Assembly (NCBI GenBank): GCA_905221605.1
Contig: CAJNDS010000588.1
Location: 44,703-108,702 of the forward strand
DNA: 64,000 bases
Source: Symbiodinium natans
Lineage: Eukaryota; Sar; Dinophyceae; Suessiales; Symbiodiniaceae
Direction: 5' to 3'
Positions 34,291 to 43,732 of the stretch are shown in pieces. The first letter of the stretch is position 1. Every line of letters begins with the position of its first letter. The notes beneath the pieces were generated by a model. It was not told the DNA's origin. It did no database searches and was given only the letters and a program-made list of their open reading frames with translations. The translations under genes were made by a program, and so were the position numbers.

Positions 34291-35966
34291 GCGAACAAGA
34301 AGCCCGCGCCCAGTGGCCCAAAGGCATCGCCATAGGCAAGCTTAACGTGGTCCAGGCCGAAGGCAAAGATCCACGGATGGTCCTCGATAGCTCAGTGTGC
34401 AATGTGAATCCGCGCTGCACCTTACCCGAACGGGTTTGCCTGCCTACATCTGCCGATGTTCGCACCACCTTCAAGCCCCTGGACCCCCCAAATGCCTCGC
34501 AGGGTGCAGCGCTCGATTTCAAAGCCGCCCACAAGCGCGTCAAGGTACGCCAATCAGACCAAGGCCTTCTGCTTTTCAGAAACTCCGGCCGCCTATACGC
34601 CTACGTGGTTTGCCATTTTGGAGCACGCTTTTCGGCCTACTGGTGGCAGCGCGTAGGAGCCTTGCTCCTCAGACTGCTGCACCGCCTCATGGCCTCCGAG
34701 CCGCATAAGGCGTGGCTCTACGTGGACGACCTTCTGCTCTCGCTACTTCACAGCCGCGCCCCCCAGCAACTGGCCCTCGTCGTGGCCTACCTTTCGCTCG
34801 TCGGGGCGCCCATCAGCTGGAAGAAGGCCGCCTTTGGGCCCAGCATCACTTGGTGCGGTTGGCAGTTCTGCTTCCGAACCGAAACCGTCTGCCTCGCCCA
34901 GCCCAAGTTAGACAAACTCCGCGCACAGCTGTTGCACTTGCTGCAACACAAACGAGTCCCTCGCAAGGAGCTCGAGGCCTGCCTAGGCCTACTGATGTGG
35001 GCAACGAGCATTAGCTCGCACCTCCGCTGCTTCACGGCCCCGATATACTCGGACCTGCACAGCCCGCCTGGCACATGCTACCCGGTGCCCCCCAGAAGCT
35101 GGTCACAGTTCCTGTGGTGCCTCGACTCCTCCTGCAAAATCGTCCGAGATGCCTCATACCTCCAACTCCCGCTGCAAGCCCCAGTCATTGAGGTCCGGGG
35201 GAAGCCTGTCCGGGCCAAAACAGACATATGGCCCATACCAGCCGCCGACAAGACGATCTGGGTCCGCATCGCAGACCCCTCGGCCTCCGAAATCACATTG
35301 CGCAATGAAAGCAAAGCCGCCATACATTGGCTCGCCCAATGCTTCGCCTACGAGTTCACAATGCCCTTGGCCCGACAGCCCCTGCTGCCTTGCCTATCCG
35401 CCGCAGACGCCATGGCGGATGGAACCACAGTCGGAATCGGTGGCTGGCTCGCCACGTCTTCCACCACCTGGTGGTTTGCCCAGCAATGGGACATCCAAGA
35501 GCTTCGCACTGCATGGCCTTTCCTCACTAAAGACGCCCAAAGATACATCGCCTGCTTTGAAACTGTGGCACAGTGGGTTCTGCTACAGATGGCCTACGAA
35601 GCCACCGGTTGCTCCAGCCTCAGGTTCTGCGTCGCCTCACGAAGCGACAACAGCCCTACTCAAGCCTCCATCAACAAACTGTTCACAACGGCCTTCCCGC
35701 TCAGCTTCTTTCTGGAAAAAGTGGCCTCCTGGGCCCACGCACGCGGCCTAGAATTGGAAATCGGCCATATCCCTGGAGCCAAGAACACCGATGCGGATGA
35801 TCTCAGCCGCAATCGCCTGCAGAAGTTCTCACGCTCTGGCCACGCTCGCAGATTCGCGGTGCACCTTTCGCACCTGCACAAGTCGGCCCACGAGGTCACC
35901 CTAGCCTCGGCCGAAGTGCCCTGGAGCCAAGGCCTCCTGGACATAGCGTCCCCTGCGCAAGCCTAG
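34288..35966 (+). CDS. Reverse transcriptase-RNase H of the DIRS-like element
   Basis: The open frame ending at 35966 carries a DIRS-type RT. Key blocks are WPKGIAIGKLNVVQAEGKDP, then DPRMVLDSSVCNVNP; the palm motif A ALDFKAAHKRVKV; and YVDD at 34719-34730 in KAWLYVDDLLLSLL. The RNase H part follows, with a first acidic site in AADAMADGTTVGIGGWLA, Glu in ACFETVAQWVL, Asp in SRSDNSPTQASI and the closing motif HIPGAKNTDADDLSR. All expected acidic residues are present. The open frame extends 5' to 33312, but that first third is an out-of-frame shadow of the methyltransferase frame; true sequence enters near 34288 after a -1 change. Of all ORFs in the element this is the best preserved. Confidence 0.85.
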
Positions 35967-36198
35967 CAGACCACACGCGGTGGGGGTTGCCTGGCCTTAC
36001 TTTCACTCGCTGAAGTGGGGGTATGCCGCATATCAGGCCCGGCGCCTCTCGCCTGAGGGGCCTCCCGGCCTGATTGCCAAACTCGCCCAGAGCAGCACCC
36101 GTGAAAAAGGCCGGCGTGTGCAGGGTAGGACGTTGCTGCCCCTAGTCCCCCTCCCGTAGGGTCTTTGGGATCTAGAGGGCTCGCACTACCCGCTCTCT

Positions 36199-36217
36199 CC
36201 CCAACTAGGGTTAGGTC
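36199..36217 (-). repeat. Right inverted terminal repeat of the DIRS-like element
   Basis: CCCCAACTAGGGTTAGGTC, the partner of the left repeat. It lies about 230 bases past the RNase H stop codon, just before a 115-base tandem repeat begins. Confidence 0.7.
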
Positions 36218-36239
36218 TTGCAGTGGGCGTTGTCTGAAC

Positions 36240-36740
36240 TCCATCATGCGAAAGTCGTGTTTGCAAATGCGGGGGAGGGGGGGGGGGGGCTGCCCCCGGC
36301 CAACCCCCGCTTTATTTTTAGCCGCGCAAGCTTGCTTCAACGCATATGCATACATTTTCGGCAACCCATCATGCGAGCATTGGCGAGCATCGTGTTTGCA
36401 AATGGGGGGGCTGCGCCCCCCCCCAACCCCCCCGCTTTTTTAAGCCAAGCAAGCTTGCTTCAAAGCATATGCCATATGCATACATTAAAATGTTGCAAAT
36501 CCATCATGCCAGAATCGTGTTTGCAAATTTGGGGGCCTCGCCCCCCCCCCCCATCCAACCTCCCCGCTTTATTTTGGGCCGTGCAAGCTTGCTTCAAAGC
36601 ATAGACATACATTTTGAAAACCCATCATGCGAGAATCGTGTTTTGCAAATGGGGGGGGGGGGTTGCGCTCTCTCCCAATCCCCTCCTTTTTAAAAGCCGC
36701 GCAAGCTGTCTTCAAAGCATATACATACATGCCGTTCGTT
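36240..36740. repeat. About 115-130-bp tandem repeat, four copies
   Basis: Four diverged copies start near 36241, 36366, 36501 and 36622. Each runs CCATCATGC...CGTGTTTGCAAAT, then a G run, a C run, CCCGCTTTATTTT-like sequence, GCAAGCTTGCTTCAAAGC and ATATGCATACAT. The trailing word TTCAAAGCATGTGCATACAT also occurs once at about 26573, on the other side of the DIRS-like element, which suggests the element interrupted or was captured next to this repeat family. Confidence 0.85.
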
Positions 36741-36774
36741 CGTGCAAGTCCAACAAAGTAAACCCTATATTTGT

Positions 36775-37292
36775 TACGTAAGAAAACCTCTACAGCAAAC
36801 CTCTATGCGTTTGTCTGGTTTAGAAGCCCTATGTCTGTTAATTTTAAACCTCTTTTCCTTTTTTTTGGAAATCTCTATCTGTTTCTGTTAGTAGTACAAC
36901 CTCTAGTTTCTTTGTGTATTGAATAGGCAAACCCTCTTTCCCCGCATTCTATGGATAACCTCTATCTCCTTTCACTTTTAATGGTAAAACCCTACATTTC
37001 ACGGACAAAACCCTAAGTTTCCTTGGTATTTGGATAGGAATACCCGCATTCCCTTTGTATGTTAAGAATAGAACCTGTATTTCCTTTGTACTCTATGCGG
37101 AAAACCGCTATTTCTTTGGATTTTAAGAGGAAAACCTCCATTCTCTTTGGAGTTTGATGGGAAAACCTCTATTTCCTCTGGATGTTAATAGGAAAACCTC
37201 TTCTCTTTGAATTTTAATAGGAAAACCGCTATTTTCTTTGGATTTGAACAGGAAAACCTCTATTTTCTTTGGATTTCCTCTATCTTGCAACT
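36775..37292. repeat. AAACCTCTATTTCCTTTGG short tandem array
   Basis: About 18 diverged copies of a 25-30-base unit built on AAAACCTCTATTTCCTTTGG plus a variable AT-rich spacer such as ATTTTAATAGG. No gene is visible. Confidence 0.85.
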
Positions 37293-37314
37293 CCCCCCCC
37301 CCCCCCCCCCCCCC
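37293..37314. repeat. C22 homopolymer
   Basis: Twenty-two consecutive C, followed by an A-rich stretch. Length is likely to be unreliable in any assembly. Confidence 0.9.
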
Positions 37315-37704
37315 AAACAAAAAAAAATTGGAAAGGCAAAAAACAATCAAAATAATTCCTCGACCATAGGTTTACAGCAATGTAGACTTAGCAAGAACCC
37401 TGGATACCCTCACGCACGAGTCTTGACCATCTGCAGACTCCCAGCGACCTTTGCCACGAAAAGGATCGCCATAGCTTCTCGTGTGGAACCCAAGTTTGAA
37501 GCACATAGGTTTTTCCTTTATTGGCCTCAAGGGGTTTTGGAAGAACCCAAGTTTCAAACATACAGGTTTTTCCCTTTTTAGCCTTAAAAGGTTTAGGCAT
37601 TGCCTGGGTAGGCCCTTCCAGGGGGTTAAAATGAAGACAGGGGGGGGTCATACCAAAAATTAGGGGGTCAAATCGAAGATCGGGGGCAGGGTCGAGATGA
37701 AGCC

Positions 37705-37985
37705 CGGCCGGCGCATACCCGGGCACCCGGCGCATACCCGGGCACCCAGCGCACACCCGGCGCATACCCGGGCACCCGGCGCATACCCGGCGCATACCCG
37801 GGCACCCGGCGCATACCCGGGCACCCCGCGCATACCCGGCGCATACCCGGGCACCCGGCGCATACCCGGCGCATACCCGCGCATACCTGGCGCATACCCG
37901 GGCACCCGGCGCATACCCGGCGAATACCCGGGCACCCGGCGCATACCCGGCGCATACCCGGGCACCCGGCGCATACCCGGACGGG
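37705..37985. repeat. GGCGCATACCCGGGCACCC array
   Basis: Alternating 11-base (GGCGCATACCC) and 8-base (GGGCACCC) words form a higher-order array of about 280 bases. The reverse complement, GGGTATGCGCC, resembles the GAGTACGCNC unit at 26.2 kb. Both arrays abut AT-rich GATTGAAG-type modules lying in opposite orientation. Confidence 0.9.
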
Positions 37986-38029
37986 CGCCACCTACAATAT
38001 TCGGGGTCGCTGTTTCCGTCCACTCTGGA

Positions 38030-38250
38030 AGATTTCGCCCAAGAGTCCTACAGAAACCTTCAATCTTTAATTTTCAATTATCAGATTACTTGTTGAGATC
38101 CCAAAAAATATAACTGAACATTAACGATTCTTTGCAAGACTCCCCCAGGAATCTTCAATCTTCAATCATCAATTTCAGGGTTAATTCGGAAGAATTCCTT
38201 AGAATTCATGAAGATAAAAACAGTTCTTAAGAGAAGGTTCTTGTGGGATG
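38030..38250 (-). repeat. Inverted copy of the GATTGAAG AT-rich module
   Basis: CTTCAATCTTCAATC-type words occur at about 38055 and 38155, with AGACTCCCCCAGGAATCTTC and GTTAATTCGGAAGAATTC around them. Reverse-complemented, these match the order seen at 25.8-26.1 kb (GAAGATT...GGGGGACTCTTGC; GAAGAATTAATCCTGAAG). Confidence 0.65.
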
Positions 38251-38334
38251 AAAAGGGTATGAAAACATGCATCTTTGGGGGGGGTCCAAAATCCATACTG
38301 CAAATGTAACACAACTTGTTGGAGAACTTATCGT

Positions 38335-38590
38335 ACTTGTCTGCCCCCCGTGCCGTACTGTCGCGCGGGGTCCCGCTGCCAAAGCTCGCGCCCCGCAGTG
38401 TCCCGGTCCTGTTTACCGTCCCGTGTGGTCCTAACGCCAGAAGTCTGGCACCCCACAATGTCCCCGTCCTGTCCCTTGAAAGGCCGCCACCAAAGCTCGC
38501 ATGCGCTGGTGTCCGTTTACAGTCCTGTCCCACGGGGTCCCGCCGCCACCTGCAACACCCCCACAGGGTCCGCCGTCCCCTACCGCGCCC
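38335..38590. repeat. Degenerate GTCCCG-rich repeat
   Basis: Three to four diverged copies of a 50-80-base unit built on AAAGCTCGC, AGTGTCCCGGTCCTGT and CCGTCCC. It is followed by an 18-base TA run (38590-38608). I see no coding signal. Confidence 0.6.
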
Positions 38591-38609
38591 CATATATATA
38601 TATATATAC

Positions 38610-39555
38610 CCTCCCATGCGCCGCCGACAAGAATCCTCGCAGACTCCCCGCTTGACACCCTAAACGAGAACCCAACTCCACAATGTTCCACATGTTGTAG
38701 GTAGCAACATGTTGATCTTTGACCGCTGGCAGTTTTCTCAAGTTTTGAACACATGATACAAAAAGCACATGAACGTCGTGTGTGCAAGTCGGTGTTGAGC
38801 AGGCGTAGGATGTCGAATTGACCACCGAGTTTCAACGAGCTGGCGCAATCTGCTACTTGCAACATGACCTGGACAGCCAAATGTTTGTTGGCCAGATTTG
38901 GCCAGTGTTTCAACAATTTTTTCCGACCAGTTGGCTTGTTCAAATCATCGCATTTGCAGGGTTACACGCCCGAACGATGCGCATGGTGGCGGCCACTGCC
39001 ACATGATACGTACTTGTATTTCGCAGCTTTTCTTTCCGGTGCCGTTCCCGTGACTTGGCTGTTTGGGAGTATGAGGTCTTGTGTGGCTGGTCTTGGCGTT
39101 TCGTGCATATTCTTGCATCTGAGTGGCGGTGCAAAGCGGTTGAACTGATTGCGTTTTCGACTATGCCAAACCTATCCGTTGTTGTCCAGCATTTCTTTTT
39201 ATGTTTTGAAGTGTGCTTTGGGTTGAGGTCGTACACGGCCAGCAGGCCGGACTTGGTTTGCATTCGGAATGCCGAATTGCGACATGCTACTGCCAAGTGT
39301 CGCTGACGCAGTTTTCCTGGCGAATTGCTGTGGATCCCAACATCTTTGGATTACAAGGTGTGTCGAGGTCTCAGCACAGTGGTTGAAATCACGTGTCCTG
39401 CGTGTCTTTTCCGTGCTTTGGCGTGCGGAACTTTGTCAGGCGAAAAGGGCAACTGTCTACCAGCTTTGTTTTTGGAATGCCCGACTCTTGGAGCATGTTT
39501 CCACGTTTGACTGGCGATGATTTCACAGAGAGCTGCTCAGCATCATCTTGGCAGA
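38610..39555. other. Upstream region of the ABHD17-like gene, unassigned
   Basis: Several plus-strand frames (39055-39306, 39269-39520) look weakly protein-like but carry no motif. Earlier exons of the hydrolase, including its start, should lie here or further upstream; I cannot place them. Confidence 0.3.
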
Positions 39556-39558
39556 CAA

Positions 39559-42500
39559 GGTACCGGCGCTCGATACCTCATCTTTGTTCATCACAGCAAC
39601 GGTGAGGACGCAGTGCAAGCAACTGCCAGGCTTGCTGTGCATCAGTGGATGTCAGTAAGTGTGCTTGGAAAGACCTCGAGCAAGTTTTTTCGTGCTCTTG
39701 AGAACTTCTCACCATATGTTTTTTTGTGCTTGCCGATGTGGGGCAAGATCCGAAGAAAATATAAGAGAGTGTGGGCCGTCGTCAGAACTTGAGAATCTTG
39801 GTGTCAGGACCTGGGCATGTGTTACACTTTCGCGCGCCGTTTGCGACAACTCTTGGAGGCTGAATGCCGCAGTTCCTCTCATCGTGTCAGGCCTTTTTTT
39901 GTGATGGGGAGTATAGCACGTGTACGCAGGTCCATGTCCTGATCATGGAGTACCCTGGCTATGGTATTTGTCCTGGTACGCCTTCGGAGGAGATACAAGC
40001 AGCTTCACTTCATGGGGTCTGCCGGGCATGCTGGCGAACAGGAGAGCTTCTGCCAGGCTTCTCAAATCTGCCTGAAATTTGTGGTGGAGGCCTCGATCAC
40101 ACGAAGTCTTCCTGTTCTCACGATTTGATTGCCGTTGTCTCCTACTACAGCGCAGGTGCTTGGCATACCAGAGTCGGACATCATTGTACTTGGTCGCAGT
40201 TTGGGAGCGGCCGTTGCATTGCAAGCGGTTCGCAACCCAGGCTGTTGCCCACTAGTCCTTTTCGGTTCCGTTCTTCCTGAGTTCCGCGCCGTCCAGAAGC
40301 GTGCATGCTGCGTATGATTTTCTTGACGTCGTACCGCACGCTCAAGGCTGCTGCGTCGGCAGTTTGTGGCCTCGTTCTTGTTGCTCCGTTCCTCAGCCTC
40401 CAGGAAGCTGTTGGACAGTTGCTTGGCGTGATGAGCTTTGCGGGCCGCAAGAGGGGGCATCAAGAGTGTTATAAGAGTGTTGGGCGTTGGGCATATGACA
40501 CACTTGCCACTGTCACGCAAAGAGGGAAGAGGTCGTTGGTGTGCCAAAGTTGGTGTGCCGAATTAGACCCATTTTGCAGAGTTGATGTCGTGGTTTATTT
40601 TGGCGCCAAAGAGAAGGCTGCAGCTCCGTTCATCTAACAGATTCATGGGCAATTCTGTGACATCATGCTTCAACTTCCAGGCTCCCATGTACTGGCCCAA
40701 CATCCCTTGTCGCCTTGTCCGTAAAGTCAGTTAGAATCTGCACGTGCCTCGATGTTATGTTTTTGGTGTAAGCAAGATGTCAGTGGAACATGAGGTTCAC
40801 TGGGAAGGAAACCTCGAAGTTGTTGGTGAACAACATGTTCCGCAACAACGAGGTCATCAAGAGCATTAAGGCCCTGCCTGGCCCTGCTTTGAGCTTTGCC
40901 TTAAGCTTTGCATTGAGCTTTGCATTGAGCTTTGCATGGAGCTTTGCATTGAGCTGTCGGCTTCTTGTCACGCTGGTTTTCCCGACGTTGGCTCACAGCA
41001 TTCATTGCTTAGTCGCGTCTTTGGTAGATTTCGGTTGGGGCTGGCTAGGAAAGACGGGTCAAACCTGGCAAGACTGACAAGCATGAAGTTACAACAAGTC
41101 TTGGAAGCAACTGCTGACTGAGTGGCTGGCATCAAAGCATGCCCTGTCCGATGTCCTTGTCTCTCCGCCTGCCCCCTCACGTCGTGCCAAAGGAGCCGCT
41201 GCGGTGCGGGTTTGGTCGGGCAAAAGCTCAGGCGTGGATTTCCGAAGTTTTGCCTAGCCGATGTCCACTGGTATGATCGGCTGGATGTGAATGTTGCATC
41301 GCTTGATTTCCACTTGCGGCGCGCAGGTGAAAGAACCTTGTCGACCTGGTTTGAGCATGTGCCTGCTGGTCGCAGCAGTTGGGCATCGCCGACGCTGTGC
41401 AATGCGTTTTGCTAGTACTGGCAGCACTGGCCAGAAGGACAGAGCGCGGGTTGCTCCTCCACAGCAAAGCACGGCAATGCACAGCAAACACTCAGTTACA
41501 CAGTTACACCGACTTGCACCTTGACTCAAGGAGTCCAACAGTGAGATCAGTGAGGATCACAGTGAGGATTACAGAGAGAACCAAGAGGATGGGCCTCTGG
41601 AAGGCGAAAGCGAGGAGCAGGCCCAGGCTGAGGAATCCTGGGCCTCCGACCTGCTGCTCGCCATTCTTCGCTTCTACCGACAGTTCATCTCGCCGTTGTT
41701 GCCTCCGAACTGCCGGTATTTTCCCAGCTGCTCAAGGCCCTGGAATGACTGCTTCTGTGACTTCTGTGACTTGTGTGGCTCACAATGTGGCATTGACTCA
41801 TAGGTGTTTGTGGTGCCAGGTACGGCATCGAGGTTGTCAAGAGGTACGGCGCGTTGAAGGGCAGCGTGCTTTTCTTTTGGCGCTTGATTCGATGTACGCC
41901 CCTCGAGCCTCGGACTTCTATAGATGTTGCATTAGCTTACTAGCTCCTTTGCTGATCGTTGACGATGCCACCTCGCCGAGTTTCCTGTGGATCGCAGCAA
42001 AGTCGTGTGGGCCTATGGCAGGCTGACGCAGCAGCAAGTTTGTGAGGTGACTTTCCATTCTTGCCGATGCCACTTGCAGCCTCGTTTGCAGCGTTTGCAG
42101 CCAGGTTCTGCGTTTCAGACGAGCCGGAGGTTACTTGTCAGTGCTCGCATTTGATCTGTGCATTTCATGTGGCACCATCACGATCACGGCTCATGCATGC
42201 ACATGCTTTCGCATCGTCAGGCATGGCATGACAAGCTATTTGGCGGATCGACTTCGTCAGGCCACTGCAGAATCTCCCACCGTGTTTTGACTGTAACCGA
42301 ATGGTTAAACGGAAGATGCCTGTAGAACTTGAAGGCCTTCAAGAAACAGCCGCGGACAGCCAAGAGTGCGATGCTGGAGCAAAAGTGTTGCGTATGACTC
42401 CGTGACTCGCAAGCTTGTGAATGTCCAGCTATGTTTTCTTAATCTGTGTATCATACGCGTATGCAGCTGGTCGCACAAGTCTGGCAGGTTCCAACCCTCA

Positions 42501-42800
42501 TCATCCATGGCGACCAGGACAGGCTTGTAGACAGCTCGCAAGGCCATCCGATCTATAGATAGGTGTTGCACACTGAAAAGGGCTTTGATTTGGTGTGCGG
42601 CAATGTGTGCGGGAAGGGGTGTTCAATTCAAGTGGATGACATGGTGCAAACTCTGCCGACGGAGCTTCTGACCTTGTGAGCCGTTGGCCCCCTTTGGTCC
42701 ATCTCTTGCTGGATTCCGCGCAGTCAGGCAAGCAGCTTCTGGACCTGTGCCCCAGCCATCCACTGAGATTAAGCCATGCTAACCATGCTGCACATGACAG
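39559..42800 (+). CDS. ABHD17-like alpha/beta hydrolase, at least eight exons
   Basis: Joining exons by protein-family continuity gives [12 protein letters not shown] (to 39606), [17 protein letters not shown] (39808-39858), [20 protein letters not shown] (39930-39989), [16 protein letters not shown] (40042-40089), [17 protein letters not shown] onward (40156-40240), [20 protein letters not shown] (from 40363), [20 protein letters not shown] (40808-40870) and [18 protein letters not shown] (from 42488). HSNGEDLG, EYPGYG, GRSLG (nucleophile Ser) and HGDQD (catalytic Asp) are the family signatures; a catalytic His probably lies in an exon near 42700-42800 ([16 protein letters not shown]). In animals ABHD17 proteins remove palmitate from membrane proteins; the same role here is inferred. 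The first exons and the stop are not placed. Confidence 0.85.
39607..39807 (+). other. GA-AG intron in the ABHD17-like gene
   Basis: The family motif HSNGEDLG is restored only if the exon ends at GGTGAG (39606) and resumes at GACCTG (39808). The intron then begins GA and ends AG, and the bases AGGAC occur at both junctions, so its exact edge can slide within the repeat. Confidence 0.65.
39859..39929 (+). other. GC-AG intron in the ABHD17-like gene
   Basis: A 71-base intron between LRQLLE and [12 protein letters not shown], starting GCTGAATG and ending CGCAG, with an AG|G context at both ends. Phase 0. Confidence 0.65.
39990..40041 (+). other. GA-AG intron, 52 bp
   Basis: Joins PSE to ESFCQASQ in phase 0; the donor region is GAG|GAGATA and the acceptor ACAG|GAGAGC, so the bases AGGAGA are repeated at both edges. 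Confidence 0.6.
40090..40155 (+). other. GC-AG intron, 66 bp
   Basis: Joins LKFVVE to VLGIPESD in phase 0; it starts GCCTCG and ends GCGCAG. Confidence 0.65.
40241..40362 (+). other. GC-AG intron, 122 bp
   Basis: Joins AVRNP to [10 protein letters not shown] in phase 1; it starts GCTGTTG and ends CGGCAG. Confidence 0.55.
40890..40965. repeat. 12-bp TTGAGCTTTGCA array inside an intron
   Basis: About six copies of the 12-base word TTGAGCTTTGCA. It lies inside the long (about 1.6 kb) GC-AG intron that follows the exon ending at 40870. Confidence 0.9.
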
Positions 42801-42804
42801 AGGA

Positions 42805-43725
42805 CAGCATCTGTTGGAGTGGCATTGCTGCTGCGATTGCACAGCCAGCAAAAAGGAGCTAAAGAAAGAGAGTTGTCTCCAAAGCTGCAGGTGACAAGAA
42901 ATGCTTTGTCAGTCCGGCTGGAATGGGTGGAAGCCTCAGTTTGCTCTTCCCTTTTCCTTAGCAGTCTCGACATGCATAGCACATGTATGCTTCGAACCCC
43001 AAAGCTAGAAAACCTAGTCTGAAGAGGCTTTGAACCATAGGTCACAACGATGATCTGCTGGCCAGTGCTGACCTCTTGTGGAGGCCCCCATAGCGGACAT
43101 TTACAACGGTTTGATGGCCTTCCATGTCGTAATGGCACACATGTGCAGGCCGATGGTGGAGTTCTTTGCAATACCGGCTTCGCCCTCATCATGTCGCGCC
43201 GTCCTTGACTGCAGTCCAGATTTGATTGGGCCAGTGTGCCGCCGAGGACTATGATTTCCGTCAGCTGTGTTTGCCCAAAGAGGCGCTGCGGCTGATGTGC
43301 TAACCCGTCCTCACAACAGAGACGGAGAAAGTGACACACGCACATTCACACACATTCACACACATGCACGCACGCACGCACGAACGCACGCACCCGCACG
43401 CACGGCAGGCACACACGCACATATACGCACACTGTTTTCCTGCATGTTTGCCGCTTTGCCGAGTAGATCAGGCTTTCGTTACGTGAGTTACACCAAAAAT
43501 GCACTTCAACAAACCTGATATTTCTGTGCAGTATAGCCATGAATAACCACTGTGCTCTGCACGCGGTGATTCCTGCAGTTATATGCATGGCCCTTCGCGG
43601 AAGCGCTTTCCGCGATGTCGCGACGGCCTCACTTCGGCAAGGGCCTGGGGCATCCTTTCTGCGCCTTGGCTGCAGTTCAACAAGTGATGTCATGAAAAAG
43701 ACAACAGGTGTCTCGCTGTGAAGTG
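42805..43725. other. Unassigned, with a CACGCA microsatellite
   Basis: A run of CACACGCACGCACGCAC-type sequence lies at about 43336-43425. I see no assignable exon; a plus-strand stretch may hold the end of the hydrolase gene. Confidence 0.4.
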
Positions 43726-43732
43726 GATATGT

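Larger units (their letters stand above)
26699..36217 (+). mobile_element. DIRS-like tyrosine-recombinase retroelement, frameshifted
   Basis: A 9.5-kb GC-rich, C-skewed block ends in inverted repeats: GACCTAACCCGAGTTGGGG at 26699-26717 and its reverse complement with one mismatch at 36199-36217, with weaker similarity continuing inward. Inside are a leader/Gag-like region, a tyrosine recombinase (30.6-32.1 kb), a methyltransferase-like domain (about 33.06-33.6 kb) and reverse transcriptase-RNase H (34.3-35.97 kb). RT plus tyrosine recombinase plus inverted ends defines DIRS-type elements, which insert through a recombinase instead of an integrase. In typical DIRS elements the recombinase comes last; here it precedes RT. 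At least six frame changes are needed to read through, so the copy is probably dead, or the sequence has homopolymer errors. No clear target duplication is seen, as expected for the class. Confidence 0.8.

Noticed and set aside
37388-38113. Frames with RVCAGYAPG or HTRAPGAYP repeats
   Set aside because: Shadows of the GGCGCATACCC/GGGCACCC array.
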